64,000 bases of DNA from JADFGZ01 sp965222345. GTDB taxonomy: Bacteria > Acidobacteriota > Terriglobia > 2-12-FULL-54-10. Where the stretch lies: contig CBDCTS010000002.1 in assembly GCA_965222345.1 (NCBI GenBank), positions 124,001 through 188,000 of the forward strand, read 5' to 3'. Positions 57,101-64,000 of this stretch are shown piece after piece (the first letter of the stretch is position 1; every line of letters begins with the position of its first letter). The translations under genes were made by a program, and so were the position numbers. The notes beneath the pieces were generated by a model. The model ran no database searches and was not told the origin of the DNA. It was given only the letters and a program-made list of their open reading frames with translations.

Positions 57101-57396
57101 TGCCCGAGCCAGGGTTCTTGGGGTCCTTGGGACGCAACATCATGGATGGCCCGGGCCTCGCAACCTTTGACTTTTCCCTGATTAAGAACACCGGGATCAC
57201 GGAGAGGGTAAATCTGGAGTTTCGCACTGAGTTCTTCAACCTGTTCAACCGGCCCAATTATTCTTCTCCCGCACAGACCGTGTTTAGAGGGGCCCGCCCC
57301 GACGGGACGGGCATACTGGACGGCAATTTCAGCACCATCACCAACACTACTACCACTGCTCGGCAGATCCAGTTGGTGCTGAAACTCACGTTCTGA
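54154..57396 (+). CDS. Oar-like TonB-dependent receptor
   Basis: 1080 residues. Signal helix (to ~50, ending PVAWGQ), carboxypeptidase-regulatory domain (SISGTVEDPAGAVVPGVQIT ... GSYAVEAQLAGFQT, ~52-125), plug domain (LPLNGRSLTQLTTLQPGV, INGARARQVNFLLNG, SYSAEFGRSAGGVVNAVTKSG, to ~270), then a 22-strand-type barrel ending in IQLVLKLTF with terminal Phe. It imports a large or scarce substrate through the outer membrane using TonB energy; the ligand is unknown. AGGAGG is 7 nt before the ATG. It is followed by remnants and copies of family B and A genes. Confidence 0.9.
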   Translation: MGCKQGFFQGWRVLRLPEGKMASGAALGVSCLGALLGILLFAMAPVAWGQLASGSISGTVEDPAGAVVPGVQITVRNVETGIARTVETDTAGRYLVTNLAPGSYAVEAQLAGFQTEVRQGITLTIGREAVIDVALRIGQVQEQVVVTAEAPLVDTTSSAVTGLVDQQQVMDLPLNGRSLTQLTTLQPGVLLYRSTSTCTGVGENIVINGARARQVNFLLNGTSTMNFFGKSPGGISGHQLGVEGVREFTVLTSSYSAEFGRSAGGVVNAVTKSGTNTLHGSVFEYLRNDNLDAAQWEDNTFNDGVQPPFVRNQFGASVGGPIRRDQTFFFANVEFLRERLGQTLTDRFPTANSRAGIMPDGSTIEVAESVKPYLALLPVPDNRFDLGDGYGRHIATLTRPSDQNYGNVRIDHHFSDSQSLFGSYVIDDSDRLSPRADELTAQENPYRNQYATLQWDSILSPTMLNTVHVGFNRSEANDIPTCEDSLRALNFIPGTEFCSRGGITGTGGFFGPRIFILNSFQYSDTLSWTRGMHSIKLGARYERHQINGTGGIFPGGWMVMAPGIRDEMMGKVRFFQAPLPDVDINRGLRQNFYAFFANDSMRLLPNLTVNLGLRYEFITPPTEVNGKLSNLDSVTSPEVRIGEPYFENPSLLNFSPRVGIAWAPGGSQTTSVRAGFGIYYDQLLHHTWLDGPFLAPPFYNEARVSSRGDFQVPFPNAYDLFLANDPRVRTGGYLFFIQGNPPQPYTLQYNFTVQHQLPGQLVAQAAYVGTRGRNLPRLIDNTATPTTLSDGRLFFPEDSVRRNPNFGEVRAKQFDTVSSYNALQLAARRRFAQGYGFQLSYTWSKSIDMMSDFHGAGDIINDTFFGTLPELPAFDKGRSAFDRRHNFVGNFTVDLPFGRNLEGAAAKLLDGWQIQSILSLQSGLSTTALLDTRRLGSGHTRTRSTRVGVRPDLSPGFTAESVVLGTPSQTSGHRYLNTAGFSLPEPGFLGSLGRNIMDGPGLATFDFSLIKNTGITERVNLEFRTEFFNLFNRPNYSSPAQTVFRGARPDGTGILDGNFSTITNTTTTARQIQLVLKLTF

Positions 57397-57519
57397 AAGG
57401 GTTGGAGACCGCAGCGAAACAGAACAGTGATTTCCGACGGGCAAATTGCGCTGTCGGTATAAAGCCCTGCAATGGTTCTTTGGCTAGATCATTGACAGTG
57501 TCGGTTTTATCGATTGCGA

Positions 57520-57732
57520 TCGTTGATGATCAACAAGGGACACCTCACCGCTCTGGATGATCCACAAGTGCGGCAGGAGGCCGCCAAGTATGGCGACCCG
57601 GATAAACTCCTGCAAGAAAACCGGATTCCAGCTATTCCGGGAATCAACGTGCCAGGAGACTATCGCAGAGATTATGCTGGCGGCCCGGCGGCATGAATCC
57701 GCAAGGACTTGACGAACAATTGGGAATACTGA
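57520..57732 (+). pseudogene. Family B protein, C-terminal remnant (copy B0)
   Basis: Reads INKGHLTALDDPQVRQEAAK, continuing to IPAIPGINVPGDYRRDYAGG, then stop, then IRKDLTNNWEY. This is the last ~65 residues of copy B1, with TGA where B1 has Trp (SAW-IRKDL). The rest of the gene is gone. It lies between the TonB receptor and B1. Confidence 0.75.
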
Positions 57733-57794
57733 AGGTAGAAAGACTCCGGGAAGGGGACTGCCAAAAAGAAGAAATGGGAAAAGGAGGAAAGCCA

Positions 57795-59249
57795 ATGGCA
57801 ACCGGTACCAAGGGGATAATTCTGTTCTTTTTGATTGTGCTTGCCGGACCGCTTCTATACTCGCAACAGAGAACGTACCAACCGGGGGAATATCCTGCTC
57901 CCCGCTACCCCACTGTTCCTCAAAAACCCACGGTAGAAGACTTGATGCCAACAGCTCGATCCATTGTGAAGCGGGGCGATATCGGTGCCATGTTCTATCC
58001 CGGTTATGCCATCAAACCGGGCGAGAGAGCTCTGATGGCGGTGCCCCGTGATTTTGACCAACTGGTGCTCGAGGCCCTCTCACGCGCCATCCGAGAAGAG
58101 GGAGCTAAGATCGACCTGATCCTGGGAAACGAACCGTATCTGCCTGGCGGAGACGGAGCCACGGAATTTGAGTACTTCACCCAGATGAAAGACATCATGG
58201 CCGCGCAAGCGGGCGGCATCGAACAGGCTACTATCGTGGCGATGACTTTGGCTGGCAAATATGACATCGCTATTTCCGGCATGGGGGGAGGAATACCACC
58301 TCATCCCCGTGACAAGATGCGCTGGGCATACATGCCTTGGGATATGGTCGACCAGTTTCTTGTGCACGGATCGAGTATCCCGCCGGAGTTGCTGAAGTTT
58401 ATTGACGATGTGGCCTGGGATACGCTGACTCAGGCAGTCCATATTCATGCCGTGGATCCAGAGGGTACCGATATCAGTTGGTCGACCACGCCAGAGGATT
58501 GGCAGAGCCCAGGTCGCCATACGCCGGGCCATTTCATGTCTCATCCATTGATCGATCTGCAGGGGATACCGGGCGCTACCGGAGTGGTTGGAGGAACCTG
58601 GAACCACACGGGGCCTCACCCCCACATCCGGCTTTCTTTCAATAATGATCGGCTGGAGGGGATCGAAGGCGGGGGTGCCTATGGACAGAAGTGGCGTGGC
58701 ATCCGGGATCAGTGGAAGGATGTGGAATGGCCGGGAAAGAAAGGTCCGGGACTGTTTAATTATTTGTTCGAAGCCTCGGTCGGAACGAATCCGAAATCGG
58801 CCCGCCCCAAGAAAGCCCTGGAGCGCGCCATGGGCAATATCTGGGAGAGGACTCGCGCGGGGGTTATCCACTGGGGAATCGGCGGTGATGCGAAAATGAT
58901 CGACTTCTTTCCGAGCGATTCAAGCGATCCCGCAGTCGCCAACTACTTCCAAGAAAATCCGGATACACCAACTGGCCACGTCCACGTGCACAACTACTTT
59001 CTGACGATGGTGCTCACCAACGCCGACGGAAGCAAGACCACCTTCGTCGACAAAGGCCATATGACGGCGTTGGACGATCCCAGGGTCCGCCAGGAAGCCG
59101 CCAAGTATGGGGATCCGGATGAGTTGCTGAGGGAGAACTGGATTCCGGCCATCCCGGGGATTAACGTGCCGGGAGATTACCGGAGGGATTACGCCAGCGA
59201 TCCATCTGCCTGGATACGCAAGGATCTGGAAACTAACTGGAAGTATTGA
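57795..59249 (+). CDS. Family B secreted protein, distant M29/NicX-like (copy B1)
   Basis: 484 residues. Signal peptide (IILFFLIVLAGPLLYSQQ). Then YPAPRYPTVPQKPTVEDLMP, IKPGERALMAVPRDFDQLVL, PELLKFIDDVAWDTLTQAVH, VDPEGTDISWSTTPED, WNHTGPHPHIRLSF, IEGGGAYGQKW, FEASVGTNPKS, ERTRAGVIHWGIGGD, GHVHVHNYFLTMVL and PGINVPGDYRRDY. The string GTNP ... GxIHxGxG ... H-x-H resembles the metal-binding half of M29 aminopeptidase T and of NicX dioxygenase (established families; the link is my inference). AAGGAGG is 7 nt before the ATG at 57795. Confidence 0.75.
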   Translation: MATGTKGIILFFLIVLAGPLLYSQQRTYQPGEYPAPRYPTVPQKPTVEDLMPTARSIVKRGDIGAMFYPGYAIKPGERALMAVPRDFDQLVLEALSRAIREEGAKIDLILGNEPYLPGGDGATEFEYFTQMKDIMAAQAGGIEQATIVAMTLAGKYDIAISGMGGGIPPHPRDKMRWAYMPWDMVDQFLVHGSSIPPELLKFIDDVAWDTLTQAVHIHAVDPEGTDISWSTTPEDWQSPGRHTPGHFMSHPLIDLQGIPGATGVVGGTWNHTGPHPHIRLSFNNDRLEGIEGGGAYGQKWRGIRDQWKDVEWPGKKGPGLFNYLFEASVGTNPKSARPKKALERAMGNIWERTRAGVIHWGIGGDAKMIDFFPSDSSDPAVANYFQENPDTPTGHVHVHNYFLTMVLTNADGSKTTFVDKGHMTALDDPRVRQEAAKYGDPDELLRENWIPAIPGINVPGDYRRDYASDPSAWIRKDLETNWKY

Positions 59250-59348
59250 GTGCGGCCTGTTCTTGTTGCCGCATCGGGAACCTGGCTTCAGGGAGCAACA
59301 ACTGTAACCTGCCAATTTCTAAGCAAAAGAAAGAAAAGAGAGAAAAAC

Positions 59349-60836
59349 ATGTCAGGCAAAATTAAGCTGAAATTTTTGTTCGTTCTGATTGTGTTTGTAG
59401 GATCGCTTTTGCAGGCGCAACAAGTCTCTTACAAACCGGGGCAATATCCCGCCCCCCGCTATCCCGAGATACCCAAGAATCCCACAGTAGAGGACTTGAT
59501 GCCGACAGCCCGGACAGTTGTAAAGCGGGGCGATATCGGCGCTATGTTCTATCCCGGCTATGAGATTAAACCGGGCGAAAGAGCTCTGCTTGCAGTCGCT
59601 CGGCATTTTGACCCGCTGGTGTTAGAGGCTATTCAGCGCGCCATTCGGGAAGCGGGTGGCAAGGTGGATGTACTGATAGGCAACGACTCGTATTTACCCG
59701 GCGGGGATGGCGCCACGGAGTGGCAGTACTTCACCTTCATGAAGGATATCATGGACGCACAAGCCGGCGGCATTGATCAGGCGACCATTATTGACATGAC
59801 TTTGGCAGGCAAGTATGACATTGCCATTTCGGGCATGGGAGGAGGCATACCGCCCCATCCCCAGGACAAGATGCGCTGGGCCTACATGCCGTGGGATTTG
59901 GTAGACCAGTTTCTAGTACATGGGGCCGGCATCCCCCCGGACCTGTTGAAGTTCATCGACAATTCGGCTTGGGATACCCTAACCAAGGCGGTCAGTATCC
60001 ATGCCACTGACCCGGAGGGGACCGACATAACTTGGTCTACCAAGTCAGAAATCTGGCAGCGCCCCGACCTCCATAATCCCGGGCATTTGAGTTCTCACCC
60101 ATCTCGCGGGGGCGCTACGGGTGTGCTGGCGGGAACCTGGAACCACATAGGGCCGTTCCCTCACATTCGGGCTTCCTTCAAAAATGATCGATTAGAGGGA
60201 ATCGAGGGCGGCGGTGCCTATGGGCAAAAGTGGCGTGCTGTCCGTGACCAGTGGAAGGATGTGAGCGTGCTCACCAAGCCGGGTCCGGGGCTGTTTATCT
60301 GGTTGCAGGAAGCCTCGGTGGGAACGAACCCGAAATCCCTTCGTCCGAAAGACGCTTTGAAGATAGCCATGGGCAACATTTGGGAGAGGACCCGCTCGGG
60401 TGTCCTGCACTGGGGAATCGGTGGGGGACACAGCGAAGAGAGCAGTACCGTGGCCGTCGACAATGCGGGTGGCCAGAGCTCGAACAACTTTGTGCTGGCC
60501 AACCCAAGTCTGGGTGATTCCCCGCTTGCCGAATTCTACGTGGATCACCCAGACACGCCCACCGGTCACGTCCACATCCATAACTACTTTGTGACCATGG
60601 AGTTGACAGACGCTAACGGCGGCAAGATCGCCTTTATCGACAAGGGCCATCTGACGGTGTTGGACGATCCGAAAGTCCGTCAGGAAGCCGCCAAGTACGG
60701 CGACCCGGATGAGCTACTGCGGGAAAGCTGGATCCCAGCCGTCCCAGGGATTAACGTGCCGGGAGACTATCGGAAGGATTACGCCAGCGATCCGGTTTCC
60801 TTTGTCCGCAAGGACCTGGCGAACTGGTCATACTGA
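59349..60836 (+). CDS. Family B secreted protein, distant M29/NicX-like (copy B2)
   Basis: 495 residues, a close tandem duplicate of B1 99 bp downstream. Signal peptide (FLFVLIVFVGSLLQAQ), IKPGERALLAVARHFDPLVL, TDPEGTDITWSTKSE, WNHIGPFPHIR, QEASVGTNPKS, ERTRSGVLHWGIGGG, HVHIHNYFVTMEL and PGINVPGDYRKDY. It differs from B1 mainly by a ~20-residue Ser/Asn insertion after GIGGG (about 387-410) and a shorter loop before the NHxG motif. GAGAG precedes the ATG. Function is unknown, as for B1. Confidence 0.75.
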   Translation: MSGKIKLKFLFVLIVFVGSLLQAQQVSYKPGQYPAPRYPEIPKNPTVEDLMPTARTVVKRGDIGAMFYPGYEIKPGERALLAVARHFDPLVLEAIQRAIREAGGKVDVLIGNDSYLPGGDGATEWQYFTFMKDIMDAQAGGIDQATIIDMTLAGKYDIAISGMGGGIPPHPQDKMRWAYMPWDLVDQFLVHGAGIPPDLLKFIDNSAWDTLTKAVSIHATDPEGTDITWSTKSEIWQRPDLHNPGHLSSHPSRGGATGVLAGTWNHIGPFPHIRASFKNDRLEGIEGGGAYGQKWRAVRDQWKDVSVLTKPGPGLFIWLQEASVGTNPKSLRPKDALKIAMGNIWERTRSGVLHWGIGGGHSEESSTVAVDNAGGQSSNNFVLANPSLGDSPLAEFYVDHPDTPTGHVHIHNYFVTMELTDANGGKIAFIDKGHLTVLDDPKVRQEAAKYGDPDELLRESWIPAVPGINVPGDYRKDYASDPVSFVRKDLANWSY

Positions 60837-60861
60837 GGGCAGTGCCGCTTCTTCGCGGCAA

Positions 60862-61079
60862 ACCGTTCCGGCCTAAATGTTCACGTATTCATCCAGTGGA
60901 GTCCAGACAAGAGGGTCTGGGAGGCCATCCGGCAGGTCTGGGCCGAAAAGGGTGCGGAGATTCAAGCAGGCACCTACGAGTACGTCGTAGAGGATTACTC
61001 GTTTGACGTTCTGCGGGAGCGCTCGGTGCTGGCCGCTTGTGAAGAGCTTGCGACCGATAGCGAATGGAACGTCGTATAG
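60862..61079 (+). pseudogene. Family A gene with internal deletion (copy A3)
   Basis: One open frame reads SGLNVHVFIQWSPDKRVWEA, IRQVWAEKGAE, then directly IQAGTYEYVVEDYSFD. The first part matches residues ~85-115 of A4 and the second its last ~25 residues, so some 400 codons have been deleted in frame. Tail (RERSVLAACEEL...) is degenerate. No start codon or signal peptide remains. Confidence 0.75.
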
Positions 61080-61146
61080 AAGCTGGTGAGACCATCGGAA
61101 TTTGTTTTTGCTACGGTGACGGTCAATGGAAAGAAAGGAGAAAACT

Positions 61147-62805
61147 ATGATTTATCGTGATTCCTCGCATAGAAATTCTTTTCATTCGACGCGGTTTTGG
61201 TGGACGGGCTTGGTTACTTGCCTCGTCATGAGTTTGTTGAGCTTTTCCTGTTCCCGGCAGCAAGAGGAGGCCACGACCGAGGTTGATTACCCGCAACCGC
61301 GCTATCCCCGGTATCTGGTCAACCCTGGCATGGATGAGCTTTTGAATGCAGCGCGCTTTGCGGTTCGCCAGCCGACAGGGCGTGCGCCCTTAGGGAAAAT
61401 GCAGTCTGGGCAGAATATTTATGTTTTCATCCAGTGGGGCCAGGACATGAGCGTCTGGGAGGCGGTCAAGCAGGCTTGGGGCGAGAGAGGTGTGGAGGCC
61501 CATGCGATTGGAATCTGGGATGTCATGGGAATTACGAAGGAAGAGTATGACATAAGTATGGAGCTGAACATAGTCCACGGCAATGAGGGCTGGAAGGAGG
61601 CCGGGATATTCCTCCGCCGAGACTACAGACAGTATTTTTCGGAAGAAATCCAGAAGCAGTTTGGCGACCCGATTGTTGACTTCCAAATAATTGACCCCTA
61701 TCTGATCGCTTATCTCGACAAGCATCCGGAGATCACGAATATTTATGCCGGCATTGGTGGCCGCAATTTTTTTGTGAGTTGGCTTGGGCCGAAGCACGCC
61801 GATAAGTTCCAGGGGAACTGGATTTACTACCGGCCGGTCGATCTGCTCTCCAAGGCGGCGGAATTTCCTGCCGATGTCTGGAATCTGGTAGATGAGAAAA
61901 CGTTGCGCCCGATCCCCTTCGTTTCTGAGGTGACCTTCCAGGACCCCGAGGGAACGAACCTGCACTGGACCTTGACTCCGGAACAATCCCAGATGTGGAG
62001 CCTTAATAGCGGAATATCCAATCACATTTATATTTATCCTAGTCCTCTACACTCGACTTTCCAGGAAGGAGGGGTGCTGGCAGCACATGCTAACCATACC
62101 GGCATTTTCCCGACCATGACCGTTCACCTCGATCGTTACGGAGCTATCGAAAGGATCGAGGGTGGCGGACGTGTGGCAGAAATGTTCAATATACTGCTGA
62201 ATCATTTCGCATTCCAGGATGTGAAGTTTCCGAAAGCGCCCGCGCCGGGTTACTGGTTTTTCCGGCAGGATGGGTTCGCGACCAATCCAAAATTCATTCG
62301 CAGCATACCGGCGCTGATTGAAGGGGGGGCGTTTTTGCCGAATGCCTCCGAGCGCAACCGGGCAGGAATCCAGCACCTGGCGTTTGCCTACAATTCCACA
62401 GACCCCGAGGATCTGGCCTATGCAAAGGAGCGAGGGATTCCGTTGGGGGATGGGCAGCATAACTTTCACATGCACGTTTATTTCCCGACCGTGCAGTGGA
62501 AGCTGCGGGATACGGGAGAGTGGTTGACGGTAGCGGCAAAAGGATATGTGAGGATGTTTGACGACCCGGAGATTCGTGCGCTGGCGGCGAGTTACGGAGA
62601 TCCTGACTTGCTCTTCCGGTATGAGTGGATACCATCTGTTCCAGGGATCAATATGCCGGGAAACTACGAGAACGATTTCGCCCGTGATCCCTGGGGCTGG
62701 ATTATGTCGGAATGGCAACGGATCCAAGAAGGAACCTACGAGTACTTCGTAGAGGATTATTCGCAGGACGAGCCGGTGGCAGCGCTCCATTCTGGCCGCC
62801 CGTGA
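61147..62805 (+). CDS. Family A exported lipoprotein (copy A4)
   Basis: 552 residues, intact. Lipoprotein signal ending LLSFSC, YPQPRYPRYLVNPGMDELL, KMQSGQNIYVFIQWGQDMSV, EFPADVWNLVDEKTLRPIPF, TFQDPEGTNLHWTLTPEQ, HANHTGIFPTM, ERIEGGGRVAE, FRQDGFATNPKF, RNRAGIQHLAFAYNS, HMHVYFPTVQWKL, PGINMPGNYENDF. Overall layout as in A2. The ATG at 61147 follows AAGGAG by 6 nt; an in-frame GTG/ATG seven codons upstream lacks a site. It lies 67 bp after the A3 remnant and 74 bp before A5. Confidence 0.75.
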   Translation: MIYRDSSHRNSFHSTRFWWTGLVTCLVMSLLSFSCSRQQEEATTEVDYPQPRYPRYLVNPGMDELLNAARFAVRQPTGRAPLGKMQSGQNIYVFIQWGQDMSVWEAVKQAWGERGVEAHAIGIWDVMGITKEEYDISMELNIVHGNEGWKEAGIFLRRDYRQYFSEEIQKQFGDPIVDFQIIDPYLIAYLDKHPEITNIYAGIGGRNFFVSWLGPKHADKFQGNWIYYRPVDLLSKAAEFPADVWNLVDEKTLRPIPFVSEVTFQDPEGTNLHWTLTPEQSQMWSLNSGISNHIYIYPSPLHSTFQEGGVLAAHANHTGIFPTMTVHLDRYGAIERIEGGGRVAEMFNILLNHFAFQDVKFPKAPAPGYWFFRQDGFATNPKFIRSIPALIEGGAFLPNASERNRAGIQHLAFAYNSTDPEDLAYAKERGIPLGDGQHNFHMHVYFPTVQWKLRDTGEWLTVAAKGYVRMFDDPEIRALAASYGDPDLLFRYEWIPSVPGINMPGNYENDFARDPWGWIMSEWQRIQEGTYEYFVEDYSQDEPVAALHSGRP

Positions 62806-62879
62806 GAAGAGGAAGCGGATTGTCAAAGACTCGATCCCTCTAGTTTGCGTGAGTGTCAACGGAAAGGGAGGACGGGACA

Positions 62880-64000
62880 ATGAATATAGGTGATTGTTCA
62901 CACAAAGCATTTTCTAATTCGGAGCGATTGCGCTGGATAGGCTTGGTCACGTGCCTCGTTATGAGTTTGTTAAGCTTTTCCTGTTCCCGGCAGCAAGAGG
63001 AGGCCAAGACCGAGGTTGATTACCCGCAACCGCGCTATCCCCGGTATCTGCTCAACCCGAGTACGGAAAAACTTCTAGACGCTGGACGTTTTGCAGTCCG
63101 CCAGCCAGTCGGTCGCGCGCCGTTGGGTAAAATGCAATCTGGCCAAACCGTGCACGTGCTGATCCAGTGGGGTCAGGACATGCGGGTCTGGGAGGCGGTA
63201 CGGCAAGCCTGGGCGGAAAAGGGCGTGGAGGCCCATGCGATTGGAATCTGGGATGTCATGGGAATTACGAAGGAAGAGTATGACCAGAGAATGGAAAGCA
63301 ATGTGGTTCTGGGAAACGAGGGATGGAAGGAAGCGGGCATTTTCTGGACAGGAGATTACAGAGAATACTTTCCAGAGGATGTTCAAAAAGAATTCGGCAA
63401 CCCGATTGTCGATTTCGCGATCGTTGATCCCTATTTAAATCAGTATCTGGACGAGCATCCGGAGGTCCAGAACCTGTATGGTGCCATTGGCGGAGGTGGT
63501 TATGCCAGGTGGCTTACGGAAGCACATAGGGAAAAGTATCAGGGGACTTGGATCTACTATCGCCCGGTTGATCTGGTGAGCAAAGCGGCCGAATTCCCGA
63601 CGGATGTTTGGAATCTGGTCGAGGAGAAAACGTTGCGCCCGCGCCCCTTTGTTTCCGAAGTGACCCTCCAAGACCCGGAGGGGACGAGTCTGCACTGGAT
63701 GCTGAATCAAGGACAGGCTCAATTTTGGAGCGCTCGGGGTGGAGCTGCCGGTGACAATGCCTCCAATCACATTACCATTTATCCCAACCCATTGCATTCG
63801 ACATTACGCGACGGCGGCGTGATCGCTTCCCACTCGAACCATACTGGGATCTATCCTACTATGAAGGTAACCCTCAATTCGTATGGAGCAGTCAATAACA
63901 TTGAGGGAGGGGGGCGGACAGCTGAGATGTTCCGGTATTTACTAAACCATCCCAAGTTCCAGGATATCAAGTTCCCGAAAGCCTATTCGCCGGGTTACTG
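62880..64000 (+). CDS. Family A exported lipoprotein, 5' part (copy A5; cut by window edge)
   Basis: At least 373 residues, open at the right edge. Signal and lipobox (LVMSLLSFSC) are almost identical to A4 at DNA level, as is GVEAHAIGIWDVMGITKEEY, whereas the middle differs: GAIGGGGYARWLTEAHREKY, and a GGAAGDN insertion before SNHITIYPNPLHS. VTLQDPEGTSLHW, SHSNHTGIYPTM and NNIEGGGRTAE are kept. GGGAGG is 8 nt before the ATG. The patchwork suggests gene conversion between neighbours. Confidence 0.75.
   Translation, partial: MNIGDCSHKAFSNSERLRWIGLVTCLVMSLLSFSCSRQQEEAKTEVDYPQPRYPRYLLNPSTEKLLDAGRFAVRQPVGRAPLGKMQSGQTVHVLIQWGQDMRVWEAVRQAWAEKGVEAHAIGIWDVMGITKEEYDQRMESNVVLGNEGWKEAGIFWTGDYREYFPEDVQKEFGNPIVDFAIVDPYLNQYLDEHPEVQNLYGAIGGGGYARWLTEAHREKYQGTWIYYRPVDLVSKAAEFPTDVWNLVEEKTLRPRPFVSEVTLQDPEGTSLHWMLNQGQAQFWSARGGAAGDNASNHITIYPNPLHSTLRDGGVIASHSNHTGIYPTMKVTLNSYGAVNNIEGGGRTAEMFRYLLNHPKFQDIKFPKAYSPGY

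Overview
The window looks like a chromosomal segment of an Acidobacteriota bacterium, most like the Solibacteres/Bryobacterales group. This is inference: it rests on an Oar-like TonB receptor with an N-terminal carboxypeptidase-regulatory domain, a DUF5916 outer-membrane protein, DUF6152 and 'TPDGKPDLSG'-type secreted proteins, IS1380 and IS3 elements, and large sets of secreted paralogues. No rRNA or complete tRNA gene was seen, so taxonomy cannot be fixed from here.

Region 1 (about 1-12.96 kb) is compact housekeeping DNA: purB (cut by the left edge), a YycJ/WalJ metallo-beta-lactamase-fold protein, an M16 peptidase, rlmN, acpS, mtaB, a small zinc-ribbon protein, rpsU, eno, hemB, a diacylglycerol-kinase-like lipid kinase and ligA.

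Region 2 (about 13-37 kb) is an accessory region dominated by exported proteins and decayed DNA. It holds four small membrane proteins of one family (DUF6644-like), a PepSY-type membrane protein with an alien N-terminus, two ferredoxins, four signal-peptide-bearing YtcJ-type amidohydrolases, a DUF5916 barrel, two paralogous secreted proteins of unknown function, and an exported methyltransferase. Among them lie an apparently intact IS1380 transposase gene, solo ends of an IS3-like element, and remnants of an MFS transporter and a Ser/Thr kinase. Region 3 (37-42 kb) is a cobamide-salvage cluster (SIS isomerase, cbiB, cbiZ), a two-repeat secreted protein, a tRNA-like 3' half and an IS3 scrap.

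Region 4 (42.5-64 kb) is the most unusual part. It holds eight intact, interrupted or deleted members of one exported protein superfamily in two subfamilies: A, lipoproteins of about 550 residues, and B, secreted proteins of about 490 residues. Both share motifs with each other and distantly resemble M29 aminopeptidase T / NicX-type metalloenzymes. They surround a cohesin-like secreted protein, a FtsX permease/LolD-type ATPase pair, a nested IS3-in-IS1380 scar, msrP, a second exported methyltransferase and the TonB-dependent receptor. A plausible joint role is uptake and extracytoplasmic breakdown of an unknown substrate: receptor for import, A/B proteins and amidohydrolases for hydrolysis. 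The sequence does not reveal the substrate.
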